Shown piece after piece: positions 15,499-24,400 of a stretch of 37,294 bases of DNA. This stretch comes from a virus. The stretch covers positions 1-37,294 of IMG/VR virus record IMGVR_UViG_3300042479_001108; one strand, given 5' to 3'. Within the stretch, counting starts at the first letter, position 1. Each line of letters begins with the position of its first letter. The position numbers and the translations under genes were made by a program. The notes under the pieces were generated by a model that was given only the letters and a program-made list of their open reading frames with translations, made no database searches and was not told where the DNA came from.

Positions 15499-17235
15499 TT
15501 ACTCATCAGCTGTACGCGTGGCTGGGAATTGTCGAAGAGTACCTGGCCAAATAATACGAACTGCTCCTTTACCGCCCCTACCACCATAACCAGAGGTCCC
15601 ACTACAGAAATCATAGTAAGTTGGACCTCCTCCACCTCCATAATCACCTCCACCATGCTGACCGGGCTGTGCGTTACATCTGTAGGCGTTTACGAAGGCC
15701 GTAGCATCAGATCCCCCGCTTCCTCCCCGTCCACGATAAAAAGGAGCTTGCGGCACACCTCCATCTGCACCCTTACCTAATATACCTACACCTCCTCCCC
15801 CAGCGGCACCATATGATTGATAAACAGGACCGGGATTTGATCCAACCCCCCCCGAGGCTCCACCTGAACCAGTTGGAGGTATTGCTTGATTCGCAGTATT
15901 AGCACATCCATAACCTCTACCGCCATTACCGCAGTAGCCAGCAGCCCCGTGTCCCCCAGACGTTGAGTTAGCAGTACAGGTCGCTCCCCCTCCATTACCG
16001 CCACCTTGGCCAGTATATGTTCCTCCACCTCCTCCGGTGTAAAATCCACCAGCTGGAGCTCCACCACCTTTAACCGTACAAGCATTAATAAAGAAGCTGT
16101 CGCCTCCTGCTGTCGCACTACCCTTATAATTTCCACCACCAGTACCACCTGCGCCTACCTTAACAGGATACGAGGTACCAGGTTGAACTGACTGGTTGCT
16201 CTTCCACCCTAAACCCCCTCCTCCGGCTGGTCGATAACCGCTGTACGTGAACATTGCACCTCCGCCGCCGCCTACAGCTACAGCAGAGACTGATGTAACC
16301 CCAGTAGGAGCAACCCAGGTATAGCAGCCTGGTGTTGTAAAGGCTTGTTGACCTATGACAGGAGGTGAAACACTGTTAGAAGCGGCGCTGGCAGGTCCTT
16401 GACCGGCACTATTAGTCGCCCTGACCGTAAAGGTATACGATGTTCCAGCTGTTAGCCCAGTTACAGTAATGGTTCCGGAGCCTGCTTGAGACAGTGTCCC
16501 TGTAAGGCCTCCAGTTGAAGAGGTAGCCGTGTAGGACGTAATGGTTAGACCACCATTGTCTGCAGGTGCTGTAAACGGTACAGATGCTGTCGTCCCCGAG
16601 AGTGTAACAGTACCAATAGTTGGTGCTCCTGGAACAACACCTGCTACAGCTGCAGTTGCATTTGAATTAGCTGATACAGTACCTGCTGCGTTAGATGCAG
16701 TAACTACACATCGGATTGCACTTCCAACGTCGTCATTAACTAAGGTATATGTACTAGACGTTGCACCACTGATATTTGAACCAGCTCTCTGCCACTGATA
16801 TGCAAAGGTTGGTGTAGGTACCCCTGTCCATGTACCATCTGTTGTAGAAAGTGTCTGATCCCTGGTTGCGGTACCAGATACAACAGGTGCAACTGAATTA
16901 GATGGCATCAGGAAAGTAGTAATTGAATTACTTGCTGCACTTGCTGCACTGGTACCAACTGAGTTAGTAGCGGTAACAGTAAATGTATACGCAGTCCCAG
17001 TAGTTAAGCCTGACACTGTTATTGTACCAGAACCTGCTTGACTTAATGTACCAGTAACGCCTCCAGGAGAAGAGGTAGCAGTATAACTGGTAATAGCTAC
17101 GCCCCCATCTCTTGCAGGCGCAGTAAACGAAACAGTAGCACTAGTTGTACTAGTTGCAGTTGCTGTACCAATAGTTGGCGCATCTGGTTTGGTGGAGTAT
17201 GTTCCACCAGCGATCATTGATAATATACCTGTCAT
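15499..17235 (-). CDS. Fibronectin/Ig/glycine-rich adhesin
   Basis: 578 residues. Order: short N-terminus ILSMIAGGTYSTKPDAP; fibronectin type III domain (about 16-108); Ig-like domain with YQWQRAGSNISGAT and IRCVVTASN (about 112-200); second FN3 domain (about 202-290, SYTATSSTGGLTGTLSQAG close to the first copy); an anchor CYTWVAPTGVTSV; then about 230 residues very rich in glycine (GGGGG, GAGGTGGG, GGNGGG runs) with several cysteines; end GAVRIIWPGTLRQFP. The glycine-rich part is like the glycine-rich-motif adhesins (gp38 of T2/S16), whose loops bind host receptors; the FN3/Ig part probably binds host surface carbohydrate or spaces the tip. Likely a receptor-binding adhesin. The upstream gene ends one base before its ATG. 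Confidence 0.85.
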   Translation of the reverse strand: MTGILSMIAGGTYSTKPDAPTIGTATATSTTSATVSFTAPARDGGVAITSYTATSSPGGVTGTLSQAGSGTITVSGLTTGTAYTFTVTATNSVGTSAASAASNSITTFLMPSNSVAPVVSGTATRDQTLSTTDGTWTGVPTPTFAYQWQRAGSNISGATSSTYTLVNDDVGSAIRCVVTASNAAGTVSANSNATAAVAGVVPGAPTIGTVTLSGTTASVPFTAPADNGGLTITSYTATSSTGGLTGTLSQAGSGTITVTGLTAGTSYTFTVRATNSAGQGPASAASNSVSPPVIGQQAFTTPGCYTWVAPTGVTSVSAVAVGGGGGAMFTYSGYRPAGGGGLGWKSNQSVQPGTSYPVKVGAGGTGGGNYKGSATAGGDSFFINACTVKGGGAPAGGFYTGGGGGTYTGQGGGNGGGATCTANSTSGGHGAAGYCGNGGRGYGCANTANQAIPPTGSGGASGGVGSNPGPVYQSYGAAGGGGVGILGKGADGGVPQAPFYRGRGGSGGSDATAFVNAYRCNAQPGQHGGGDYGGGGGPTYYDFCSGTSGYGGRGGKGAVRIIWPGTLRQFPATRTADE

Positions 17236-17236
17236 T

Positions 17237-18532
17237 TTAGGTCAATCCTGTTCCTGTGATAATCCAAGAGGTAGAAGTTATTTTAAGTGCGTTTGCAACA
17301 CCGTACTGGGCAAGCGATCGATTACCTGTAGTACCCTGACCACCAAGATACATTGTGTCAGAGTTAATAGAAATTGTTACTACTTGGGAGGTCATATTTG
17401 AAAATGCTAGTACAGTACCAATAGGGTATGCAACCGATGCATTTGATGGAATTGTAAAAGTTCTTGCATTAGCATCAGAAGCTGGGTGAAAGATGTGCTT
17501 ACCAGAATCTGCTAAAACAGCGGTGTATGAAGCTGACTGACTGTTTTGAGGTACGTTTCTAAATCCAACTGCATCAGTACCATCAACGGTACAAGATGAT
17601 AATGTCCCCGATGATGGAGTGCCAAGTGCTGGAGAAACTAAAGTAGGACTATTAGCAAATACAAGGGCTCCAGAACCTGTCTCGTCAGAAATAACACCAA
17701 GCAATTGTGAAGAAGTTGTTGCACCAAATTGAGCCAGTGTTCCTGCGGTAGTTGCAAGACCAGATACAGCACCTGTACTTCCGTTGACAGATGTTACCTT
17801 AGCAGCCGTGTAGGTTGTACTGATTTCAGATCCATTCCATACACCAGTAGCAATAGTACCAACAGATGTCAAGCTAGATGCAGTAACTCCAGAACCTAAT
17901 GTTGAGCTACTCAGTACACTGGTACCATTAATCTCATAAACCTTACCTGAAGCTATAGTAATGTCCTGACTAGATGACCAGGCATTAGAAGTATTGTTAT
18001 AAAGAAAAGTTGCATTTGCTCCAGCAACAGAAATACCAGCACCATCAGCGGCCGCGCTATTAACAGAGCCACTGGCAACTATAATAACCTTATCGGCGGT
18101 GGTAAGTGTAGCAGAGGATACAGTTGTTGTTGTACCTGAAACTTGCAAGTTACCAGTTATTATCATGTCATGATTGACCGTAGTAGAACCGGTGGCTGCT
18201 CCCATTGACAATGCGGTGGCTGCTTTAGCAAAGTTAACCGTTGTAGCAGTTGTATTAATTAGATCAAAAGAACTACTACCAGTCGTCAAAGATGTAGTGA
18301 TTGCAGGGCTTGTACCAAATACTAATGCTCCTGAACCAGTTTCATCTGTAATAGCGGCCGCTAAATTAGCGCTTGATGGGGTACCTAATAATGTTGCAAC
18401 ACCAGTACCTAAAGAAGTAATTCCTGTTCCACCTTGAGCTGCTGAGAGGGGAGTAGTAAGTCCGGAAATTGAAATTCCGGTAATGTTTCTACTATCATCG
18501 ACTACGGTTGTTCCGCCTACTTTAATTGCCAT
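17237..18532 (-). CDS. Tail fibre protein, 431 residues
   Basis: N-terminus MAIKVGGTTVVDDSRNITGI is a common marine fibre attachment start. The middle holds the SPAITTSLTTGSSSFDL / ALSMGAATGSTTVN and ADGAGISVAGA modules copied from the 1437-residue fibre, two DETGSGALVF repeats and a GVWNGSEIS unit. The C-terminal 110 residues (VLADSGKHIFHPASDANARTF, IGTVLAFSN, TMYLGGQGTTGNRSLAQYGVA, SWIITG) are a recurrent beta-rich fibre tip. It is followed one base later by the adhesin gene, so fibre and adhesin may be assembled together as a shaft-and-tip pair, as for T4-like gp37-gp38. Confidence 0.86.
   Translation of the reverse strand: MAIKVGGTTVVDDSRNITGISISGLTTPLSAAQGGTGITSLGTGVATLLGTPSSANLAAAITDETGSGALVFGTSPAITTSLTTGSSSFDLINTTATTVNFAKAATALSMGAATGSTTVNHDMIITGNLQVSGTTTTVSSATLTTADKVIIVASGSVNSAAADGAGISVAGANATFLYNNTSNAWSSSQDITIASGKVYEINGTSVLSSSTLGSGVTASSLTSVGTIATGVWNGSEISTTYTAAKVTSVNGSTGAVSGLATTAGTLAQFGATTSSQLLGVISDETGSGALVFANSPTLVSPALGTPSSGTLSSCTVDGTDAVGFRNVPQNSQSASYTAVLADSGKHIFHPASDANARTFTIPSNASVAYPIGTVLAFSNMTSQVVTISINSDTMYLGGQGTTGNRSLAQYGVANALKITSTSWIITGTGLT
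18150..18370 (-). repeat. Fibre module repeat, partner of 8000-8215
   Basis: Direct repeat of the module at about 8000-8215, with a 50-base identical core at 18264-18313. Divergence rises away from the core. Confidence 0.85.
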
Positions 18533-18568
18533 CTTCGTTCCTTTTTGTTGTTAGTTAACTCGGCTTTT

Positions 18569-18576
18569 TATTTATG
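18569..18576 (-). promoter_or_regulatory. Possible late promoter variant CATAAATA
   Basis: One mismatch from TATAAATA, 37 bases before the ATG at 18532, overlapping the stop of the previous gene. Spacing is right for the array, but the first base deviates. Confidence 0.45.
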
Positions 18577-19261
18577 TTATGCTGCCAGATACTAGCGCTG
18601 TATTTGAAGTAACAAATACAATTGTTGCTATACCTCGCGTAGAAATACTAAATGAACTTACATCCCCATCAACTCCGCTCTTATATACTGTTGTAATTGC
18701 TTGAACATCACATGTAATTGCACTAGAAGTATTATTAAATATTGAAAATGCATCACCAGCGGCAAAAACGCCAGCTGTAAGTGTAATAGTTCCCCCTGTA
18801 CCTAAAATAAGTATCTTACCTACATCTCCAACAACTGGGTTATAGGTAGTTGTAATAGAGCTGGATGCAGGTAAATTTTTATAACCTACAGGGTTGGTGC
18901 CATCTGCAGTACAAGAAATAAGATTACCAGAAGCAGGAATTCCGAGATTTGGGGTAATTAGTGTTGGAGACGTTAGTGTTGCAGACGTCGAAAATACTAA
19001 ATTACCTGACCCTGTCTCATTAGAAATAATGGAAGCAAGTTGGGCTGAAGTAGTTGAGCTAAACTGACTTAAATTGCCTGCTTTAATCTCATTAACAGCA
19101 TTGACAACGTTAGCCTGAGTAATAGTAGTTAAGTTAGTTAAAACACCAATATTAGAGCTTACTATATCTCCAAACGTATTTAAATTAGAAAAGTTATTAT
19201 CAACTTCTATATTTGTTAACGGTGAACCTTTGACCGTTCTTAAAACCAGTGTTGCTGCCAT
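18572..19261 (-). CDS. Tail fibre protein, 229 residues
   Basis: N-terminus MAATLVLRTVKGSPLTNIEVDNNF with FSNLN is a fibre start found in many marine phages. One DETG-like repeat (NETGSGNLVFSTS, about 80-92) and a SPTLITPNLGIPASGNL segment lead to a C-terminal domain (PVVGDVGKILILGTGGTITL, FAAGDAFSIFNN, final TSNTALVSGSIT) that resembles the tip of the 431-residue fibre, including the preceding CTADGTNPVGYKNLP linker. So the two genes are paralogues with the same linker and diverged tips. Weak late-promoter-like sites lie at 19290 and 19301. Confidence 0.84.
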   Translation of the reverse strand: MAATLVLRTVKGSPLTNIEVDNNFSNLNTFGDIVSSNIGVLTNLTTITQANVVNAVNEIKAGNLSQFSSTTSAQLASIISNETGSGNLVFSTSATLTSPTLITPNLGIPASGNLISCTADGTNPVGYKNLPASSSITTTYNPVVGDVGKILILGTGGTITLTAGVFAAGDAFSIFNNTSSAITCDVQAITTVYKSGVDGDVSSFSISTRGIATIVFVTSNTALVSGSIT

Positions 19262-19299
19262 TTAATTTACCTTACAGTATTCTTTTGAATATTTATTGT

Positions 19300-19542
19300 T
19301 TATTTATCTGTCTTAGATTGACTGATTAAAGTACGAAGCATATCTTTAAGTTCACCAAGTTCTTGCTTCATACTAGACATTTCTTTTTCTAAGCTTTCAG
19401 TAGAATTAGCTGTCTTATGAGCCAGTGTTTTCTGATTAATATAGTTCTGTCTAGATACTTGATCTACCACTAATATAGCTTTAGAATTAGGATCCCTATA
19501 CAGAGTAGGGTGGTCCCTGACTTTTAAGACTTGTTTAATCAT
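19300..19542 (-). CDS. Small protein with C-terminal coiled coil, 80 residues
   Basis: N-terminal half VLKVRDHPTLYRDPNSKAIL with VVDQVSRQNYINQKTLAH is compact and basic; residues about 48-76 form a heptad helix (TESLEKEMSSMKQELGELKDML). It overlaps the stop of the preceding 612-residue gene by 4 bases (co-translation) and is followed by a fibre gene. Similar small proteins with an RDP-x-(T/S)-KAIL motif are remembered from marine T4-like phages, without known function. Possibly a tail or baseplate assembly adaptor. Confidence 0.75.
   Translation of the reverse strand: MIKQVLKVRDHPTLYRDPNSKAILVVDQVSRQNYINQKTLAHKTANSTESLEKEMSSMKQELGELKDMLRTLISQSKTDK
19301..19308 (-). promoter_or_regulatory. 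Possible weak late promoter (GATAAATA; second site AATAAATA at 19290-19297)
   Basis: Two one-mismatch versions of the late consensus in tandem before the 229-residue fibre (distances to ATG 40 and 29 bases). AT-rich chance matches are possible. Confidence 0.3.
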
Positions 19543-21377
19543 TCTAAAGCAATAATTCTAAGGTCTTTTACCTTGGGATATGCTGCAATACTGGTAGACT
19601 TAAGTACTATTTTAATTACAAATGCACTAAAGGAGGCTAAACTATCTACAAATTTTTCAATATCTACAAACTGACCATCAACAGTATTTTTAATTGTACC
19701 AAGATTTAACTGGGTATATTCTTTAGTATCGAATCCAGATGCCTCATTACCATTTTGAAGTTTAAAATAGACTTCAATATCAGAACCTACCGGTTTAGAT
19801 ACTGCCAATCTTACAAGTAAGCTGGTGGCGGGGGTGGCGAGTTCAATCTTCCTTGTCACATAATTTGCACGAGTACTACTTCCCGAAGCTGCTTCATCAG
19901 ATACAAACATCGGTCTGTATACGATACTGGTTACGTTGCCAGAAGGTACAGCATTAGAGACTGGTATGCTGAAAGATGCACCTTCGTTAGAGACCGCCGT
20001 CAACCTGAATGTACCATTATTGGTAACTGTACCAGAGGTGGTAATGGTCACAAAGGCTCCAGGCACCATGGTCTTAACGTTTGCTTTTTCTAATGTACCA
20101 CCTATAGTTACATTTCCGGTAGAGTTAAAAGAAATAAGGGTATTGGCATTAGCAATAGTTACCAGATCAACATTTAAGTTATCGGCAGAAGACGGTGAAT
20201 TGATATCTGGTATAATAAACACCGCACTCGCAAAGGAAGTATCAATCATAGGTGATACATACGTATCACTGGAATTCATAGTTACACGGTAGGTAAAACT
20301 TTCTGCACCTCCCATTGAGGTATCTCTATTCTTAGAGTCAACCAGAATTCTAGTATCAGAAAACTCTTTAGTATCGGAACTAATATCTTCAAAATTACTG
20401 ACTGTAAAGCTACTATCAGTTGTTTTTAACTTGTAACCTATATTTGTTCTGGGAGGTGTCACTACTCCTACAGAAGGATAGACAGCAGAGAAAGGTAGTA
20501 GAGTAGTGGCCGTAATACTGGACCTACCAAAACGACCTCCAGAGATATTCGCCAATACCATTGCATTAGCACCCACATCAACTGTATAGCTATCTAAACT
20601 TACATTACTTACTGTTAAAAAGGTATTGGCTAGTAGTGTAACTGGTATGCTGTTAAAGGTAGTAACGTTAGAGGTTGCGTTTACAGTATAGTTAAACTCC
20701 CCTGCAAGCCCGTTAAACTTAACAATTGCTCCAGAAGGAAAACCGTGTTTTTTATGTCTTACTCGGACAGTGGAAACATTATTATAAGATTGAAAAGGAT
20801 CATTTTCTAATACTGTAATAAAAGGAGTTGCTAAAGTATTCTTTTGCATTACAAAGTCTACGGTAGCTGTAGTAGCAGTAACGTTAGCTCTGTAAATCTT
20901 GAACTTGATGTCTCTGGTTTGATCTATACTCCAGTTTACACCGTTGGTAGACATAAACATAACCCCATTGTAGGGATTTTTTGAGATAATTGATCCTGTA
21001 GTAATATCTTCTCCGCCCAGTGACCCTACAAAAACTTTATGATTTTTAGTATCTGAAGATAATGCAAAACAATATTGACCTGATTCTAAATTAACTGGTA
21101 CAGGGAAGGTAAAGGATGTTGCAATATTAGCGTTTGAAGAAGTTGTAATATCAGCCGCATTTACCACTACTATAGAATTAGTAATAACGTTGGAACTTGG
21201 CCTATCGTTTTCAACTTTTCTTATAGATAATTCCACTGGTAGTTTAGAATCCTTACTACTAAAATAAAGATCTACTTTAGTAAGTAAAAGATTTCTATCA
21301 ACAAAAAAAGATTGAGCCAGAGTATCCGTATACTCACTCAGGCCTATTCCCCCATCACCATTTAAACTTGTTGCCAT
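19539..21377 (-). CDS. Virion structural protein, 612 residues (baseplate/fibre interface)
   Basis: N-terminus has GLSEYTDTLAQSFFVDRNLLLTKVDLYF and a lectin-like beta-sandwich (about 10-170, PVNLESGQYCFALSS with DIKFKIYRA) of the type found in marine T4-like virion proteins beside the DUF4815 protein. Later parts are beta-rich (SSITATTLLPFSAVYPS; GGAESFTYRVTMNSS). The C-terminus (about 510-612: RANYVTRKIEL, DIEVYFKLQNGNEAS, KVKDLRIIALE) looks like another beta domain. No enzyme motif. It follows the DUF4815 gene by 28 bases, suggesting they assemble together, perhaps as an outer baseplate unit like T4 gp10/gp11. Confidence 0.75.
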   Translation of the reverse strand: MATSLNGDGGIGLSEYTDTLAQSFFVDRNLLLTKVDLYFSSKDSKLPVELSIRKVENDRPSSNVITNSIVVVNAADITTSSNANIATSFTFPVPVNLESGQYCFALSSDTKNHKVFVGSLGGEDITTGSIISKNPYNGVMFMSTNGVNWSIDQTRDIKFKIYRANVTATTATVDFVMQKNTLATPFITVLENDPFQSYNNVSTVRVRHKKHGFPSGAIVKFNGLAGEFNYTVNATSNVTTFNSIPVTLLANTFLTVSNVSLDSYTVDVGANAMVLANISGGRFGRSSITATTLLPFSAVYPSVGVVTPPRTNIGYKLKTTDSSFTVSNFEDISSDTKEFSDTRILVDSKNRDTSMGGAESFTYRVTMNSSDTYVSPMIDTSFASAVFIIPDINSPSSADNLNVDLVTIANANTLISFNSTGNVTIGGTLEKANVKTMVPGAFVTITTSGTVTNNGTFRLTAVSNEGASFSIPVSNAVPSGNVTSIVYRPMFVSDEAASGSSTRANYVTRKIELATPATSLLVRLAVSKPVGSDIEVYFKLQNGNEASGFDTKEYTQLNLGTIKNTVDGQFVDIEKFVDSLASFSAFVIKIVLKSTSIAAYPKVKDLRIIALE

Positions 21378-21405
21378 TTATTAATCAGCCTTAAACTGTT
21401 ATATG

Positions 21406-24400
21406 TTATGTTGTTTGTCCACGAAGACCGTCTGCTGCTCCAGCTGCAACCACTTTATTAGTTACAGGAGCCTCAATTACGGCCAGGGTGAGAGCTGCGG
21501 AGTAAGCTTCAACTGCTTTTTGTATTCCAGCTTCAGTTACAGGGAACGAACCATTTGCAACTCCCACATCCCAGAATGCTTTCATATCAGCAGTAACCCC
21601 TGGTCTTTCAGTTACGCCATTAACAGTGACTTGCGCTACAGCTGCAGTCACTGCTGCTTTTGTACCCTCGTAAACTGGAATAACTACAGCATCCCAATAC
21701 GGAACTCCTACAGCAGTTCTTACATCTGCAATAAATAAATTATTTGTACTACTATTTCTTACTTCAAGAATATTAGTTGCAGTACCGTAATCTTTAAGTA
21801 AAATACCGTTATCAAGTACTTTCGTTCCTGCAGTAGGGTTAGCTTGGCTGTAATCTACACCAGAATTAAAATCATAATTAGCTGCATTAGCACCTGTTCT
21901 ATACGTTGAAGTTGCAAGAGGAGCAGTTGCTATTTGAGTAGTAAAGGTAGCCTCTGTAACGTTTTGGTTATTAAGAGCAGTTTTATAAAAACCTTCGTAT
22001 TTTGCTCTATCTGCTATACTCAGAGTATCAACATTTACACCCTTAAGGTAGGCAGCTGCATACTCTGCAAATCCTATTGATGTGGTAGTCGAAGAACTAG
22101 TACTTCCTCCACTTCCACTTCCGCCTCCGGTATTTTCCCCTACTATAACAGCTGTACTACCTGGACTTGGGGTATAGGTTGCTGGGGGAATATAGGCAAC
22201 TCTTGGAGGCTCAACCTTTGATAGGGTACCGTTAGCCACGTATACAGCATCTGCAAAAGTTTCTTTATCTATACCATTTGTTTCTGAATCAGTCAATCTA
22301 AAATTAACTCTGCCGGCAGGTATTTTTAATCCTGAACTTTGAATGTCAAAATTAAATACACCTGATACTGTACCATTAGAATCAGTAATAATGTTAGACT
22401 GATTAAATTCGCCACTTACAAATGAAGCAACTACATTAGCAGTAGTATTTTGACTGTAACAAAGCGGGGTAACGTTATACTCATTAAAAAATGCAAATAA
22501 TTTAGTATTTGGTTTTAATTTGCTACCAGTAAATTTAATAGAAGCATTTCTTAAATACGGAAACACCACACTTGAGGTGCTACCTGAAACACTGGCACTT
22601 GTAATTACCGCTCCCCCATCAATTGCCTTCACCTTATCAGTATTAGTAGGAGAGTACCAGATTTGTTTCCAGGAATTCCAGATAGAACCGTATGTAGCTT
22701 CACCTACCGAATCTGGTATCAGAGTATCATACGTCCCTGTATCATCTTGATAAACAAGAGGCTTAACAGTTTGATCGTACCAAACATCACCTGGAGGATC
22801 TATAACCACGGATCCAGCAAAAGTAAAGTTATCAAAAGGATTTATACTTTCGGTACTACTTGCAAGTTCATTGGCAATATATTCCTCTTCGGAATACGGT
22901 AACATAGCTATTCGATTATTTTTTACTACATAACCACTAGCAGCGCGCCCAGATGTTGATAACTGTACTTCACTAAGTTTTAAGTTTACAGGTATAAAGG
23001 CTGGACGCAATTCTCCTGCTTCAAAATCCATAGATATATTATGATCTAAATTTCTAACATCACCTATACCGTGCCCTTGAAAAGATTCTACTACAAAACC
23101 ATTTTTAAATCTATCTAGTCCAAAACTATCTTTTACAGAAAAGACTGCTGTATCCAGTTCTAATAAAGAAAGAGTGGTATAGTACTCTAGATTTTTAATT
23201 CTATTTTCTAACTTACCAATATCCTTCATAGTATAGCGTCTTTGATCTACCGGATAGAAGGTAGAGTCATTGGTAATATCAAACCCGTACGCAGGATGCT
23301 CAATAACATAAAGAGACATAGCATCAGAGGGCGCCTGGGGCTCTACAGGATTAAGGCTACTACTGCCTTCCCGGTAAGTAATTAAACCATCACTGGTAAG
23401 AAAGATTTTATCTATTCTAGGTAGATAATAAGAGTAATCGGTTTGGAAGTCATTTGCATAATCTAAAAATTCATTCCTTACTGCGCCAGTATTTTTAAAA
23501 TTTACCCCATCATTTGAAATACGCGGTCTGAGATCTATAGAACTTCTAAGATCGTAAACTACTCCATTGTCATTAAACTTAGGAATATCTTCATAGTCGG
23601 GATAAGATTCAGCACTAAAATAATCTCCAGTACCATGGGTATAGTAATCAAAGTTAATTTTAATAGGGCCCGTAGGAACTGGTTTACCAGGCTTAAGTTT
23701 TATTTTAGATATACCATAGTAGGTAGAGGTTTGACCGGTTTCTAAACTATAGTAGTCTGAGATATCAGAAGAATTATCTTCACTGTAAGATGTACTAAAG
23801 GCATTAGCCGACATTCTTACATTAGATACCTCGTAAACATCAGCAACACCAAGAGAAATAACGGTTGCTTGACAATCGGTTCTGGTAGTAAAGGTAGCCG
23901 ATGAAGAGGTAGAAGTTTTTGCTTTTGCAGCGGGATCATTCTTAATAATAGTGGTATAAACTAATACGTCTTGATTAGTTAACCCGTAGTCAGAAAGATC
24001 AATAGATATGTTACGATTAGTAGGCGCATCGGTGAAAGTAATTTCATCTGATTCTATCTTATAAATTTTACCAGCCGTACCACCAGTAACAGCAACTGCA
24101 AAGTAATCCTGATCGGTTCTAGATGCAAAGGTAGAACCTACAGCGGTAGTTAAAGCTACAACGTTAGCGGTAAGGGTACCAAAAAATACTCTTCTTGTAC
24201 GAATGGTTATATCACTAAGTTCTTTAATAACGTCATTAGGCATCGGGAAGATATATGATGCTTTATCATTATCAACCAATACCGCTTCATCCCTTGTTAC
24301 ATTTACACCAGCAATAGTCGTAAGTGGATAATTTCTGTCTATAGTTAGAGCAGAATTAGTAGTGACTGCAGTAACTCGATATGAATTAGAAGTATCTGAA

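Noticed and set aside
15786-16148. Overlapping minus-strand frame inside the glycine-rich adhesin
   Set aside because: Alternative frame of the glycine-rich coding sequence, made possible by GGN repeats. It is Val/Glu-rich without structure and has no separate start.
18040-18365. Two GCGGCCGC sites close together
   Set aside because: Both fall in Ala-coding fibre repeats and need no explanation beyond codon composition.
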